Positions 22,458-34,060 of a stretch of DNA of 64,000 nt are shown one piece after another. The DNA is from Cercis canadensis (taxonomy: Eukaryota > Streptophyta > Magnoliopsida > Fabales > Fabaceae). Position numbers and translations under genes: made by a program. The stretch is from contig QAOA01000121.1 in NCBI GenBank assembly GCA_003255065.1, forward strand, positions 106,414 through 170,413, read 5' to 3'. The stretch's first letter is position 1. Each line of letters starts with the position of its first letter. The notes under the pieces are model-generated. The model ran no database searches and had not been told where the DNA came from. It saw only the letters and a list, made by a program, of their open reading frames with translations.

Positions 22458-22561
22458 TCCTTGCTTTCCAATGTGGACTATCGCCGAATTAGCCTCCTTT
22501 CATAAGCATTTATCCTTCTCCTTGCTTTCCAGTGCGGATTTCCGTCGGATTAGCCTCCTTT
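22458..22561 (+). repeat. Pair of 43 bp direct repeats in the viral leader
   Basis: 22458-22500 and 22519-22561 both start TCCTTGCTTTCCA and end TTAGCCTCCTTT, with about six differences. They lie downstream of the poly(A) signal. Confidence 0.75.
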
Positions 22562-22720
22562 TTAATTTAAAGTACTATTTTTACTATTCACGATTACTAT
22601 TCACAATACTATTCATATGTTACTGTTCATTCCGAAATTTTATTTTGTTTTACATGTTTAAATTAATTTTTGCACCCTTTCATCAATATTTTTGATTTAC
22701 TCATTAACTCTGATCTGTCA

Positions 22721-23253
22721 TAATTCGTGCTCACTACATCCAAATCTCATGTAATTAAATAATGTTCTCTTCACTTCTTGAATAATGCGCACTATTTCCC
22801 CTCATTCTTTTCGTTAACTGTCTCCGTTGTTTTCCTTGTCTCTTATTGGTACTTGTCCTGCTCTGGTACAAGAAACACAAGAGTTTACTTCTTTAAATTG
22901 ACAACAAAGATTATTTAATTTAAAGTAAAATATGGAGAAAGTTTAATTAGATTTTTTTAGGAAATATTTAAAATATTTCTTGATAATATGTGATTATTAT
23001 ATTAACATATATAGTTATTTTATTTACATATGTAGTTATCTTTTGATGCTATGTGATTATTCTGTTCACATATGTGATTTTTATATTTAAAATATAATAA
23101 ACAAAATAATCATATAACACTAAGAGGTATTTTAAATATTTTTTTATTGTTATGGGTGAAACTAAATAGGAATTCATTCATGTTTGGAACTAAATAATCT
23201 TTTTTGTCAAATTGAAAAACCAAACAATAATTCTATCTTAAAAGTACATATTT
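22721..23253. other. AT-rich intergenic DNA
   Basis: No gene or element is recognised. The first part may still be viral leader. Confidence 0.5.
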
Positions 23254-23261
23254 TAATAATA

Positions 23262-24621
23262 GAGTAAACCTACATTTTGGTCATCGAAAGATTTGAGATT
23301 AGACAAAATCATCCCTGAAAGATACAAAACAACAAATTGGTCCTCCAAAGATGCGACATTCATAACAAAATGGTCATCCGTTAGTGTGGTCTGTTAACAG
23401 GTGACGGAAGTACTGACGTGTCACCGTTAAGTGCTTGTGTGGCACGTTAGGGACTGAAATGACATTTTAAATTGTCATGTGGGTTGCTGACGTGGATTAA
23501 TAAGAGAGAGAAAAAAAATTGGGCACACTTTACAGTGCTTGGCCAAGCGGTGTCGTTTCAAACACCATCTGATTTGGTAAAGGCTCTTCTTCCTCCCTTT
23601 CTCTGTCGTTTCAAACACATTGGTTTTTCTCTTCCATTGTAAATGGGGAAAAAAATGCATGCTTGGATTGATTATATGGCAAGTTCAAAGTGGTTAGAAG
23701 TCAGGTTGAGTAGATATTGTCATTTGAGGCCAACTGATCCATTGCTTTGGCACTCAATTGATTTCTCAAAAATGTGGGAAGAGAAAGAAATCTTTCTGGG
23801 TTTTAGCCCAGTGAAGGGGAATAGTTCTCAAACATGCTTTCTCTATTCATGGAGCCTTATGATAAGGGATTTTCTACATTTGATGCATTCGGAGCCTCTG
23901 GATCCTAAGAAGGCCTTGGGGAAGAACACTAAACCTCTTACAGTTAAACCAAGGAGTGATTGTGTTTTGAGAGTTCTTGCTGCAATGATATTTGGTGCTG
24001 GCTGTGGAGCATTGACAGCCTTTATTGTGCTTTATTTGTGGACCATCTTTGGCAATAGGTGTTCGGTGGCGCTGGAGGAGTATGTTGTGCAGCCTGTAGA
24101 TTTTGAGTACAAGAAAGTCGAGATTGTTGTAGATAAAGCCATCAAAAATGGTAAGTAGATCTTCTTGGGGGGGAAGAACTAGTTGTACGCTTTTGTGTTG
24201 TACATTGGTGTTTCTTGTAATCTCAGGTTTTGCTCTTCTTGATGAAATGGAGGATGGGGGTTAGGGTTTACCCAACAATTACAGAGCAAGGGAGGAAGAA
24301 GAGCCTTTACCAAATCAGATGGTGTTTGAAATGACACCGCTTGGTCAAGCACCATGAAGTGTGCCCAATTTTTTCTCTCTTATTAATCCATGTCAGCAGC
24401 CCACATGGCAATTTAAAATGTTATTTCAGTCCCTAACGTGCCACATAAGTACTTAACGGTGACATGTCAACACTTCTGTCACCTGTTAACGGACCACACT
24501 AACGGATGATCATTTTGTTATGGATGTTGCATCTTTGGAGGACCAATTTGTTATTTTTTATCTTTTAGGGATGATATTGTCTAATCTCGAATCTTTTGAA
24601 GACCAAAATGTAAGTTTACTC
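23262..24621. mobile_element. Compact Mutator-like element with long TIRs and one internal ORF
   Basis: TIRs of about 340 bp begin GAGTAAAC (23262) and end GTTTACTC (24621). The flanks TTAATAATA (23253-23261) and CTAATAATA (24622-24630) match at 8 of 9 positions. TIR content (TTTTGGTC, GAAAGAT) resembles the Pack-MULE at 1910, indicating a related family. The element is 1360 bp, lacks transposase and carries a single ORF, so it is non-autonomous and possibly a gene-capturing Pack-MULE. Confidence 0.82.
23643..24158 (+). CDS. Unrecognised 171-residue protein with one transmembrane segment, inside a MULE
   Basis: I do not recognise this product. It starts MGKKMHAWIDYMASSKWLEV, has a basic stretch near residues 88-108, then a clear hydrophobic segment at about 108-136 (VLRVLAAMIFGAGCGALTAF onward), and a charged C-terminus. 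That layout suits a single-pass membrane protein. The ORF is uninterrupted and fills the space between the TIRs. It may be a captured host gene, or the partner ORF amplified with the element. No splice sites are needed. Whether it is expressed cannot be judged here. Confidence 0.45.
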   Translation: MGKKMHAWIDYMASSKWLEVRLSRYCHLRPTDPLLWHSIDFSKMWEEKEIFLGFSPVKGNSSQTCFLYSWSLMIRDFLHLMHSEPLDPKKALGKNTKPLTVKPRSDCVLRVLAAMIFGAGCGALTAFIVLYLWTIFGNRCSVALEEYVVQPVDFEYKKVEIVVDKAIKNGK

Positions 24622-24719
24622 CTAATAATATATTAATTTAATTAAATTTACTAAAACTTAAATATAATACTCCACTAATCAGACCTCACAATGAAAACTT
24701 TTGGCTGAATTGAATGATG

Positions 24720-25375
24720 CATAATTATAAGTGGGGATTCACTTACATTGGATCGATGTAAGACTCTTCACACTTACATCCTTGAATAATTTCATGTAGA
24801 AAATGAATTTTGTAGATCTAACCGTTGAATTGAAAGATCTCATAATATTGATTATGCTCATAAAACTTCATAAAATTTGAGAATTATTAGTACTTTGTTG
24901 AATTATCTCTTTTTTTTTTTGATAATCAAAAACTAGGGCCTAACTCCAACCTTTGGATAGAGCCAAACTTACAAAACCTAAGGTGAGTCATTCCTGCTCC
25001 AGGGGTCCTATTGTCAAAGCACTCACAACTATAACTTTATATGGGGGAGCACTTTAAGACCCTCATTTTGTTAATGAGACACTTCGAACACAAGACACTC
25101 TTCTTGTAATAAGAGCTTTGTGACTAACTAATCTACATCCCAATTGGCAGATTATCTCATTATAATGATTAATAAGATTTTAAAATATAAATAAGTGTCA
25201 TCAATTAGATTAGGTGCTTAAGAATTTTTTATTTATGTAATATTTGACATGTATGATCAACACCATAATATCACATGATTCAAGAATTTGATCCATAAAT
25301 TCATCTTTTAGATAAAATCATTTAAATGGTGTAAATGTTCAAGTCTTACATCCAGTGTTAGTAGATCCCACTTTA
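24720..25375. mobile_element. MITE-like element interrupted by a SINE
   Basis: The left end (AAGTGGGGATTCACTTACAT) and the right end (reverse complement AAAGTGGGATCTACTAACAC) form an imperfect TIR that includes a shared GATGTAAGACTT block. The interior matches about 8830-9150, a second diverged member of the family. The SINE at 24910-25150 splits it. Confidence 0.55.
24910..25150 (-). mobile_element. SINE inserted into the MITE
   Basis: The insert has a T run at its left end (24910-24920), which is the A tail of a minus-strand copy. Target duplications ATTATCTC flank it at 24902-24909 and 25151-25158. On the minus strand TAGATTAGTTAGT and TGTGTTCGAAGTG could be A and B boxes. The 241 bp length suits a plant tRNA-derived SINE. 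Confidence 0.7.
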
Positions 25376-25605
25376 TATGTATATATATGATATTTAATTA
25401 ACTTATTGCTTCCTTTGTTGGAAATTATCTTATTCTATTATACTTTTCTGAAAGAAAACGTATTCTATTATACTATTAGAAATTATAGCGTAATAAATTA
25501 TAAAATGAATATAATAATACAAAATGAAATATTACAAATTGTACTACAGCAATAAAAATTATAATGTATACCACATGCATGTGCAGTAACTAAACCCAAT
25601 TAAAA

Positions 25606-26046
25606 CATATTCCAAATTGCAATCACCCCGCCACTTACAATAGCACACTCAGAATCAAAACCAAATTGTACAGGAACAGAAACATCAGACATATTATCTA
25701 TTACCAAAAAAAGAAACATTATCTGCCATGTGGGCAACCAAGCTATGTCACTAAAAGAGTATTTTAAGTTAATAACTTCCTTCAACTTTAACAATGTCAA
25801 TTCCTGCTTTTCTCTTTCATTCACANCATATTCCAAATTGCAATCACCCCGCCACTTACAATAGCACACTCAGAATCCAAACCAAATTGTACAGGAACAG
25901 AAACATCAGACATATTATCTATTACCAAAAAAAGAAACATTATCTGCCATGTGGGCAACCAAGCTATGTCACTAAAAGAGTATTTTAAGTTAATAACTTC
26001 CTTCAACTTTAACAATGTCAATTCCTGCTTTTCTCTTTCATTCACA
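25606..26046. repeat. Unmerged contig overlap around N 25826 (two 220 bp copies)
   Basis: 25606-25825 and 25827-26046 are nearly identical and meet at one N. No coding content is supported. Confidence 0.9.
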
Positions 26047-26534
26047 TGCTTTCCCATTCTTCCTCGCATCATATATCATTTTCTCTGTCTTCTCTCTTAT
26101 CTTCTCCTCTCTAACCTCTCTCTTCTATCTCATTATTCATTAACTTTTAAATTCCTCTCTCATCTGGTAACCATAGCTAGACCTAGTTCTCGAAACCCAC
26201 TGCTTTTTCGGCTGTGGATCTCTGTTTGGCTTGTGGAGAAAGGCAGATGTTTCTCTCTCTAACTTCTTCTCTTTTTAGCGGTGGGAAATAGATGTTAAAG
26301 CCAACACTGAAGCCATTTCGAGAGCTGAGATCCTTAATGCCTGAGAATATAACCATCATGTAGTGAGGGGAAGCCCATCTGCACATATAGTATTGTAGGA
26401 AGAATAACTTTTTTTTGCCCTATAGATAAATACCGATTATAATTGCAATTGAAAGGATTTGAACTGATGAAAAAAAGATAAGAAAATCAATTTTATAACT
26501 GTAAACACACGCTCTACTTACCTCAAAGTTAAAA
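26047..26534. other. Pyrimidine-rich then AT-rich DNA, no supported gene
   Basis: 26085-26165 is CT-rich like a 5' UTR or promoter-proximal region, but no credible ORF follows. Confidence 0.4.
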
Positions 26535-27197
26535 CTAAAAGTAACTTTTTGTACTTTAAGAAGAATTTGAGATGGAATATTTTGTGTCAAATATAAAATT
26601 ATTGTTTAGAAAGTCAAATTTGGAATCCGTCTCAAACACTTTGGGTGGATTTTGATATATTCAAATAATCTTAATCCATCTCAAAATCTATCTAAAACTT
26701 TGAGCAAAATTTGAGACAATTCTTAGTAATAAGTTTTTATAATGTTAGATACTTTGAGATGGACAAATTCATCTCTAGCATTTGGCACCAATTGGCAATT
26801 CTGTTTGAGATGGATTGGCCTATCTCAAAATTTTTCCAATTAACCATTTTGTTGTTTAAGATGAAAATCCGTACAGATTTTCTCTGAAACCCCATTTTTG
26901 ATGTGCGTATTCAAATGGATTGCCAAGAGGCCCAAGATGTGGTAGTCTTAAACCTAAAACTTGCCACTTAGATAACCCTAGGCCTTATGAAATTTGCTCC
27001 TCTAATAATGTTCTAATATTCTCGAGCCCAATGCTCTATGGCAAGTCTATTAGATACCACCCCCATTTACCCATCTTTAGTACTAAACAAACTCTTAATC
27101 ACAAAAGCTAAAATAACAAATAAAAGATGTTAAAAGAATTGAAAGATATCATTTTTAAAATGTTATTAAAACATTAATGTTGTCATATATAAAAATA

Positions 27198-27738
27198 GGC
27201 TTAACTACAATTTTGGTCCTCTTATTTTAACAATTTAAACTCTTTGGTCCATCTTCTTTTAAAATGAACAATTTAGTCTATCTATATTCATAAAATGTGT
27301 ATTTTTGGTCATGCCAAAATTTTTTTAGGTCTATTTCAAGGTGTAAATTATCTAATTCATAATTTCATTATTTAGATTAAAGAGCTATATCTTGTGAACA
27401 TCTCCACAAAATTTTAGCTCGATCTAATGTTGAATGAATTTAGATATCCAATGAGATGAAAACTTCTAGTTTTTGCATTTTGGGTCAAGTCTCACCGTTG
27501 GATGGAGCTGAAATTTGGTGAGGAGATTCGCAAGACATAACACTTCAATCTGAATGGTGAGATTATGAATTAGAGAACTTTACACCTTAAACTACATTAA
27601 AAAAATTTTGGCTCAAAGATTGAATGACCAAAATTGTATATTTTATTAATATAGATGGACTAAATTGTTTATTTTTAAAGAAGAGGGACAAAAAAGTTCA
27701 AGTTGTTAAAATATGAGGACTAAAATTATAATTAAGCC
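27198..27738. mobile_element. Foldback MULE-type MITE (near-complete palindrome)
   Basis: The ends are GGCTTAACTACAATTTTGGTC and GACTAAAATTATAATTAAGCC, and the arms pair along most of the 541 bp. A perfect 9 bp target duplication ATAAAAATA flanks it (27189-27197 and 27739-27747). It is related to 29622-30171. Confidence 0.88.
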
Positions 27739-28154
27739 ATAAAAATACATATAAATTTGTAATGAGCTATGTTGCACGGGTACGGGTACGTGTTTCGTAC
27801 CCGGTATGAGTACGAAACGCTGGTACGACATTTTTAAAAAAATAGGGGTATGGGTACGCCATAGGTACACCACATCATATATATAAATTATATATATAAT
27901 TTGTATAATTATATACATATATCAAGTAGAATTGNAGGACTAAAATTATAATTAAGCCATAAAAATACATATAAATTTGTAATGAGCTATGTTGCACGGG
28001 TACGGGTACGTGTTTCGTACCCGGTATGAGTACGAAACGCTGGTACGACATTTTTAAAAAAATAGGGGTATGGGTACGCCATAGGTACACCACATCATAT
28101 ATATAAATTATATATATAATTTGTATAATTATATACATATATCAAGTAGAATTG
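27716..28154. repeat. Unmerged contig overlap around N 27935 (two 219 bp copies)
   Basis: 27716-27934 and 27936-28154 are identical as far as I can see and meet at the N. The edge of the foldback MITE and part of the hAT are therefore written twice. Confidence 0.92.
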
Positions 28155-28415
28155 ACACATACTCTATCTAAAATAAAAAATTTAATCAAAATTAAAACAG
28201 TCTTTGAAAAAAAAAATCGATTTGCCACTTCCCCCTATCTCTCTTTCTCTTTCTCTCTCTCAGCCCCTGCCCCTACACCTACACCCCCCGACACCCCTCC
28301 TTCCCTCCCTCCCTTTGTGTCTCTCTCCTATTTTCGCTTGCAAGACGCGTTTTGCGTTTCCAAAACGTACCTGAAACTGGTATGTCCTAAAAAATGTTGT
28401 ACCGGTGTTATCTAG
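27767..28415. mobile_element. Non-autonomous hAT-like element
   Basis: An 8 bp target duplication GTAATGAG (27759-27766 and 28416-28423) flanks ends CTATGTTGCACGGGTACG and, reversed, CTAGATAACACCGGTACA. Copy B of the surrounding repeat has the uninterrupted site (GTAATGTG). GGGTACG-rich subterminal sequence is typical of plant hATs. True length is about 430 bp after removing the overlap. Confidence 0.78.
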
Positions 28416-28720
28416 GTAATGAGAATATTTAATTTTTTAAAAATGAATTAATGACAAAATTTGAAGTTAGCTCAATTACAAAATACTTGTATATACAGTT
28501 TTTCAAAATTTTAAAAACTTACTGGACAAATTTAAATTTTTTTTTTACTTCTAATTAATAAATAATTTTGTTTTAGCCATGAACAAATGAAAACTAGTAC
28601 TTCTCCTTTCATGAAACAAAAATAAGTACAAATTTGTTCTCTGAAAACAATTAAAAAAAAATCCAACTAAGGTTGAGTTTGAAGGATGCAGTTGGTGCCA
28701 CCTTAATTTGTATAGGTGCA

Positions 28721-29621
28721 TTCTTATTTCATCCAGTATATGAAACTTACGGCATTTTCATTTCACACCTGAGCATACGAACTTCCCTACTTGAATATAT
28801 ACATCAAGTTGACTTGCAAATTCAATAAATTCCTCAACACCAACATAAAACTCATATATAACAATCTTTCTATTTGGAAAAAGTCTCTCATACATCTAAT
28901 GATGATGTTTAGAGATCTTCATATTCCTTCAATATTCAAAACAAATTGAAATTGTTAATGTTTTCTTACAATGTTTCAAAGATACTAAGTTCTACTCCAA
29001 GTATTACTTGTATCCCATTCTTGAAGTTTGTTCCATCACTAGTAGAAGTTTATAAGGACCAAATAGGTCAACAAAATTTTGGTAGCACCTCCCCATGGTT
29101 CTCCAAATACATGAATTATGCTACTCAACTAATATAAATATGTACCTAGAGAAACAAAAGAGAGGTTCTCTGAAATTTAATTGACTTACTTTTTTCCAAA
29201 GCTCTACCGTCCTATTAGTGGAATAACTACTTTAAAAACAGTCCCAAATTCGGGGACTATCCAAGAGTTAATCCTAAGCGATTAACTCTCAAACGGGTTT
29301 TTAAATTAACCTAACTAACTTAACATATATAACTCTAAAGTACATTTATTCCACAATTTTTTAGTATATCAGATGCTCACAATCCATATATCATACAATA
29401 TTAAAATTATACAAATAATTTACATAAAACATACAATAATAGCCCCAAACAAAATTTTCAAAATCTCAACAATTTCACACATAATTTAATTTAATAAATT
29501 ACTCTCTAAACGCCACAAAATTAAAATTTATCCATACTAATTAAAAAAAAAAACAGAATAATCCAAACTCTGTATATCTATCATAAATCAAAAGCCTTCA
29601 ACCAATTTCAACAAAAAAAAA
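28721..29621. other. Intergenic DNA without a supported gene
   Basis: Short frames only. A GC-richer block near 29205-29290 may be transposon-derived, but no domain is recognisable. Confidence 0.4.
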
Positions 29622-30171
29622 GGCTTAATTGCAATTTTGGTCCCCCTATTTTAACTACTTGAACGTTTTGGTCCTCTTTCTTTAAAAATAAACTATTGAG
29701 TCCCTCTATATTCATAAAATGTACAAGTTTAGTCCATTTATCTTTAAGTCAAAATTCTTAGGTTTATTTCAAGGTGTAAAGTTCTCTGATTCATAATCCC
29801 ACCGTTCAGATTGAAGAGCTACGCCTTGTGAATCTTTCCATTAAATTTTAGCTCGATCTAATGGTGAATAAGTCTAAATTTTTGGTTAGATGAAAACTTA
29901 TAGTTTTTGTATTTTGGGCTGAGTTTCACCGTTAGATCGAGCTCAAATTTAGTGAGAAGGTTCACAAGATGTAGCCCTTCAATCTGAACAGTGAGATTAT
30001 GAATCAGAGAACTTTACACATTGGAATAAACCTAAGAATTTTGACTTAAAGATAAATGGACTAAACTTGTACATTTTATGAATATAGAGGGACTCAATAG
30101 TTCATTTTTAAAGAAAGGGGACCAAAACGTTCAAGTGGTTAAAATAGGGGGACCAAAATTGCAATTAAGCT
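29622..30171. mobile_element. Second foldback MULE-type MITE
   Basis: The ends GGCTTAATTGCAATTTTGGTC and GACCAAAATTGCAATTAAGC and the palindromic body make it a family member of 27198-27738. It lies between A-rich runs, so the target duplication cannot be defined. Confidence 0.85.
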
Positions 30172-30469
30172 AAAAAAAAAATTCATAATTATTCCAATTC
30201 TAACATTGAAAATCAGATTTAACATCAAAGGCAAATTCATAAACCAAACCATTAATCAAGTTTATAATCCATCAAATACCTATCTATAACCAATTTACAC
30301 TTAAACTAGTTCAAAAATATAGAAAAAATTAACTCATTTCGTGCATTATTGAGAAAGAAAATACAAGAAATTTTTTGAGAGAAACTAGGAGAAAAATGGT
30401 CTACCTCAACTCAAAAACTTCAAAAGGAGGAAGTAGATTGTCCACACACGCCGGAAAACGTCATCAACT

Positions 30470-31015
30470 CGCCAAAAATTGCTTCTCATGTCTATTGTCG
30501 GAGAGAAATCGCTGAGAGGAAGTGTTTTTTTTTTTTTTTTTTATAACTTCCAAATGAGAAAGATGAGTCTCGGGAGTAGAATAAATTTCCAGATTTCTCA
30601 TGGAATTTCTCACGGACAAAGTCCGTGAGAAAAGCCAACCAAAATTCCAATTTGTCCATTCATCTAGTTAAACGGTGCATTTGGATTCTCACGGACCAAA
30701 GCTGTGAGAAATATCCTCCATAAAACGATTCGTTCAATGTTCTCATCGACTCTAGTCCGTGAAAAACTTATTTGGGATGTAGTCATGACGTTTCTCACGG
30801 TACTTGTCCATTAGAAAGTTTTTGTGTCACATTCCCGTTAAACTCTCAAGTTTTCTCATGGATATTTCTCATGAAACTTTTTTTTTGTAAGAAATTCCGT
30901 GAGAAATCCCACATTTCCAATGTCTGTGACAAAATATCATATTTTTTTGTGAGAATTTATCACGAATTCATCATTTGTGAGAAAATCTGTGAGAAAAATC
31001 CTTTTTCTTCTAGTG
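30470..31015 (-). mobile_element. Terminal region of a CACTA (En/Spm) transposon
   Basis: On the minus strand the end reads CACTAGAAGAAAAAGG from 31015. It is followed by many subterminal copies of a TTTCTCACGG-like motif in both orientations (near 30605, 30700, 30795, 30900). CACTA ends with such transposase-binding repeats are diagnostic. No matching opposite end was found, so it is truncated or rearranged. Confidence 0.75.
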
Positions 31016-31247
31016 TTCCATCCGTTCCTTGCATATTGCGCCTTCCAGGGTGATGCTTAGCCTTACCTAGGAACAATAGAGTGGACCACTTGATATTCAG
31101 ATGGATCACCCTAGTCCTTCATGATAAATAAGTGACATGTTAATACTACATCAAATACAATTAAAACCCTAAATGAATACAAATGCTTGAGTTTACAAAT
31201 TGTAGTATGACAATTTAAATGGTTACATAAAATAAAATAAAAATAAT

Positions 31248-31444
31248 CGACAAGGTGTTGACTTAGTGGAAGTAAGTTGAGCCACAAGGTGTTCTAGGTC
31301 AAAGGTCATGAGTTTGAATCCTTGGAGTTACACTTGTTGGGAATGATTTAATGGTTATTGCTCCAGTTCCGAATAGGGATTAGTCCCATATCCAAAGGAT
31401 ATGGGAATACCTTGGGTGTAAACCAAAAAAAAAAAAAAAAAAAA
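31248..31444 (+). mobile_element. tRNA-derived SINE with A tail
   Basis: TGACTTAGTGGAAG (near 31259) fits an A box, AGTTTGAATCC (31311-31321) fits a B box, and a run of about 22 A bases closes the element. Target duplications are not clear, so the 5' limit is approximate. Confidence 0.72.
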
Positions 31445-31899
31445 GTAAAGGAAAAGTGTTATCGTTTCTATCTTTGCCTTGCTCGACGATTGAGCCTTCT
31501 AGCTTGTCGTCACTTACAACCCAACTCACAAATATTATCGGCAACAATTATCAAATGAGCTTATAATGCTAAGAAAAAAAAAACATTAATTAAGGAAACA
31601 TGTACAAATTTTTTCAAGCATGGATAACTAAAATGATCTACTAACAAGCAAAGCAAAGTGACATATGAAATGACCTATAAACAATGCAAGACAAAGATGT
31701 ACAAGAAATTTTAACACAATTCCTAATTAACTTTCAAAATGCCTTAAAGATAGCAATAAAACACAAGTAAAATAATCCCAAAATAATACTCAAAGTAGGC
31801 AAAACAATGTCTAAAAGAATCTCATGACAGAGTAGAAAATATGGTCAAATTTAGAAAACAAATTAGAAATGCATGCCAAGGAATTTTAATATGAATTTT

Positions 31900-32620
31900 T
31901 ATATAACAAAACCACATGTCTTATGGTTCTAACATGATAGGAATCACTTAAAACGGAGCTCTATCGCTCAAATTAGACACAAAAAACTGAATGCTGTCAA
32001 AGACAACTGACAACTTGACAGTGCCAAAAAACAACTAATTTTAAATGAAAAACTAGGAACAAAGGCAAGGGAATTTTTCCCTGAAAAATTTATGCATAAG
32101 AGGCATACGTCTCCTGGTTCCTATGGAATGAAAATCATACAAAACAAAGCTCTGTAGCTCCGGTTAAAAATAAAAATATGAACACTGCCAGATAAGACTG
32201 ACAGACCCGAAATAGCAGAAAAGTAATCAAATTCAAAGAAAAACTAGGAGTAGGGAAAAGAAAATATGACCATGAAATTTTTACACTTAAGAGAAACATA
32301 CTTCTTGGTTCTAACAAACCAAGAATCACTCAAATTAGAGATCTGTAGCACCATCTAAAAAAATAAAAACCGAGGGTTGCTAAAGAAGAATGATAGCTCC
32401 AAAATAGCAGAAAAATAATCAAATTCAAATAAACACTGAGTTCAAGGAAAAGGGAATTTGGCCATGAAAATTTAACTCAGAGGAGATACACGTTTCTTGG
32501 TTTGAACAAATAAAAAATCACTGAAAGCGAAACTCTGTAGCTCCATCTAAAAAATAAAAAAGAAGGGTTGTTAGAGAAGATTGACAAACACAAAAATGCA
32601 AAACCTACAACCAAACCAAG
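31900..32620 (+). repeat. Diverged ~190 bp tandem repeat, about four units
   Basis: Units anchored on a CTTGGTTCTAAC-like motif, then AATCACT and CTCTGTAGCTCC-like sequence, begin near 31917, 32104, 32296 and 32486. Spacing is 187-192 bp. There is no coding potential. Confidence 0.75.
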
Positions 32621-34022
32621 TATTATTAATCATGTAAACAAATCAAAGTCCTAAAATCAAAACTATTTCTATATCAACATCAGAAATTGAACTTAAATTT
32701 AGGAATCCAACACCATGAGTACAATAAAACCATAAGAATTAATCTCAAACTCTATCAAATTATATTATGATCAAGAAATTCAACATATTCATTCATACAT
32801 AACAACAAATAGACAAATTATCCATCATGAATCCAAATACCAGTATTAAAAATGGGAAAATAGGGCATAGAATACCCCTGCATAATGAATTTGATGGAGA
32901 TTCAGACATTCTTCTCTCTTTAGTTCCATTCCTTTCTCTCAAGCTCCTCATTCTCTCATTTTTTTTTCTCTTTTTCTCCTCTTGCCCTATTTAGCTCTCT
33001 CTATTTCTCTCTTCTTCCTCTCTTTCTTTGCTAATTCCTTTGTTTTAATTTGTTTTTCTTCTTTTTTATACTTATTTATTTAATAGAGATAAGGTACACA
33101 AACATCAATAGGAAATGAGGGAAATTCATTCCTTGTTCCCTCATTGGTCCTCCTAGATCTAGTGATGCATGAAAAAACTAGTTGTTAAAAATTTCTTTAT
33201 TTTTTATTTTTACTAATCATTTACAAAAATTTTAAAATACTAACAGGAATGGACTAAGTGGGCTAAATGGAAAATTTGAGTTGGACCCAAAAAAAAAATA
33301 GACTAGGCCAATGTGATGAGACTAGGGTACATTTATTACAAAAGCCCAAGAAAAATATATAAAAAGAAATAAACTAAAAATTAAGAACTTATATGTTTTC
33401 AAAAATATTTTTTTTGCACAATTATTTTGGCAAATTCAAAAGGTGTAAGACCTCGAAATTTCACAAATGCAATATCTCAAATTTTACTTTGTTTTTGTTT
33501 TATGTGAACAAAAGAACTCAGACAAAATATGATGTCTACATTCATAATCAGGATCTACTATCAAAGCAGTTAAAGTACTACAAACATAGTCATTCTTATG
33601 TATGCATGTTTCCCCATGAATGTCATAAATTGACTCTAGTTCTCCTATACTTGGAAAAGTATTGTGAACAGTCCAATATCCTTTTGTAAATTGATGTTTA
33701 AGTAATTGGATTGATATATAGTTACCTTTTGTGATTGGATAGCAATTGTTGTTATTAGATGATGAATATTCAGGTTTTTCTAACTTGAAACACTTGAATT
33801 GTATTGAGTTAGCTTCCACTACACTTAGAACAATAATATCAAAAGTTAACAACCCCATTCAAGATGACATTTATATCATAATAGAAGAATATATTTACTT
33901 TCGTTGATTGGAGTTTGATTCTTGTAGTTTCTTGCTTGATTTGGAGGGATGTTTGGTACAGTATCATACATTTCAAGCAACAGTTCAAAATCGCTTTTAT
34001 ATGGTAACAAACCAACTAACAT

Positions 34023-34060
<38 letters not shown>

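Larger units (their letters stand above)
13927..22720 (+). mobile_element. Endogenous pararetrovirus (Caulimoviridae), decayed
   Basis: The order is tRNA-Met primer-binding site, movement protein, coat protein with zinc knuckle, aspartic protease, reverse transcriptase, RNase H, second ORF, then TATA box and AATAAA. That is the plan of plant pararetroviruses of the florendovirus/petuvirus type. There are no LTRs and no integrase. Every ORF is broken by stops or frameshifts, so this is an old, non-infectious copy. The right limit near 22720 is approximate. The span includes a 576 bp assembly overlap around N 20615. Confidence 0.88.
26535..28720 (+). repeat. Dispersed ~1 kb repeat, copy A (interrupted by two transposons)
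   Basis: Three blocks (26535-27197, 27748-27766, 28416-28720) match 44765-45424 and 50804-51115 in the same order and orientation, about 18 kb away. Between the blocks, copy A has a foldback MULE and a hAT, whereas copy B has a 5.4 kb MULE. The repeat is non-coding; its class is unknown. Confidence 0.85.

Noticed and set aside
27719..28138. Duplicated 70-87 codon ORFs as a repeated gene
   Set aside because: They arise from the hAT subterminal region duplicated at N 27935.
29036..29050. CACTAGTAGAAG as the missing left CACTA terminus
   Set aside because: Similarity to the right terminus fails after the first six bases and no subterminal repeats follow.
33484..33858. 124-codon minus-strand open frame
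   Set aside because: No domain, signal or homologous copy is recognisable; a chance frame in AT-rich DNA is likely.
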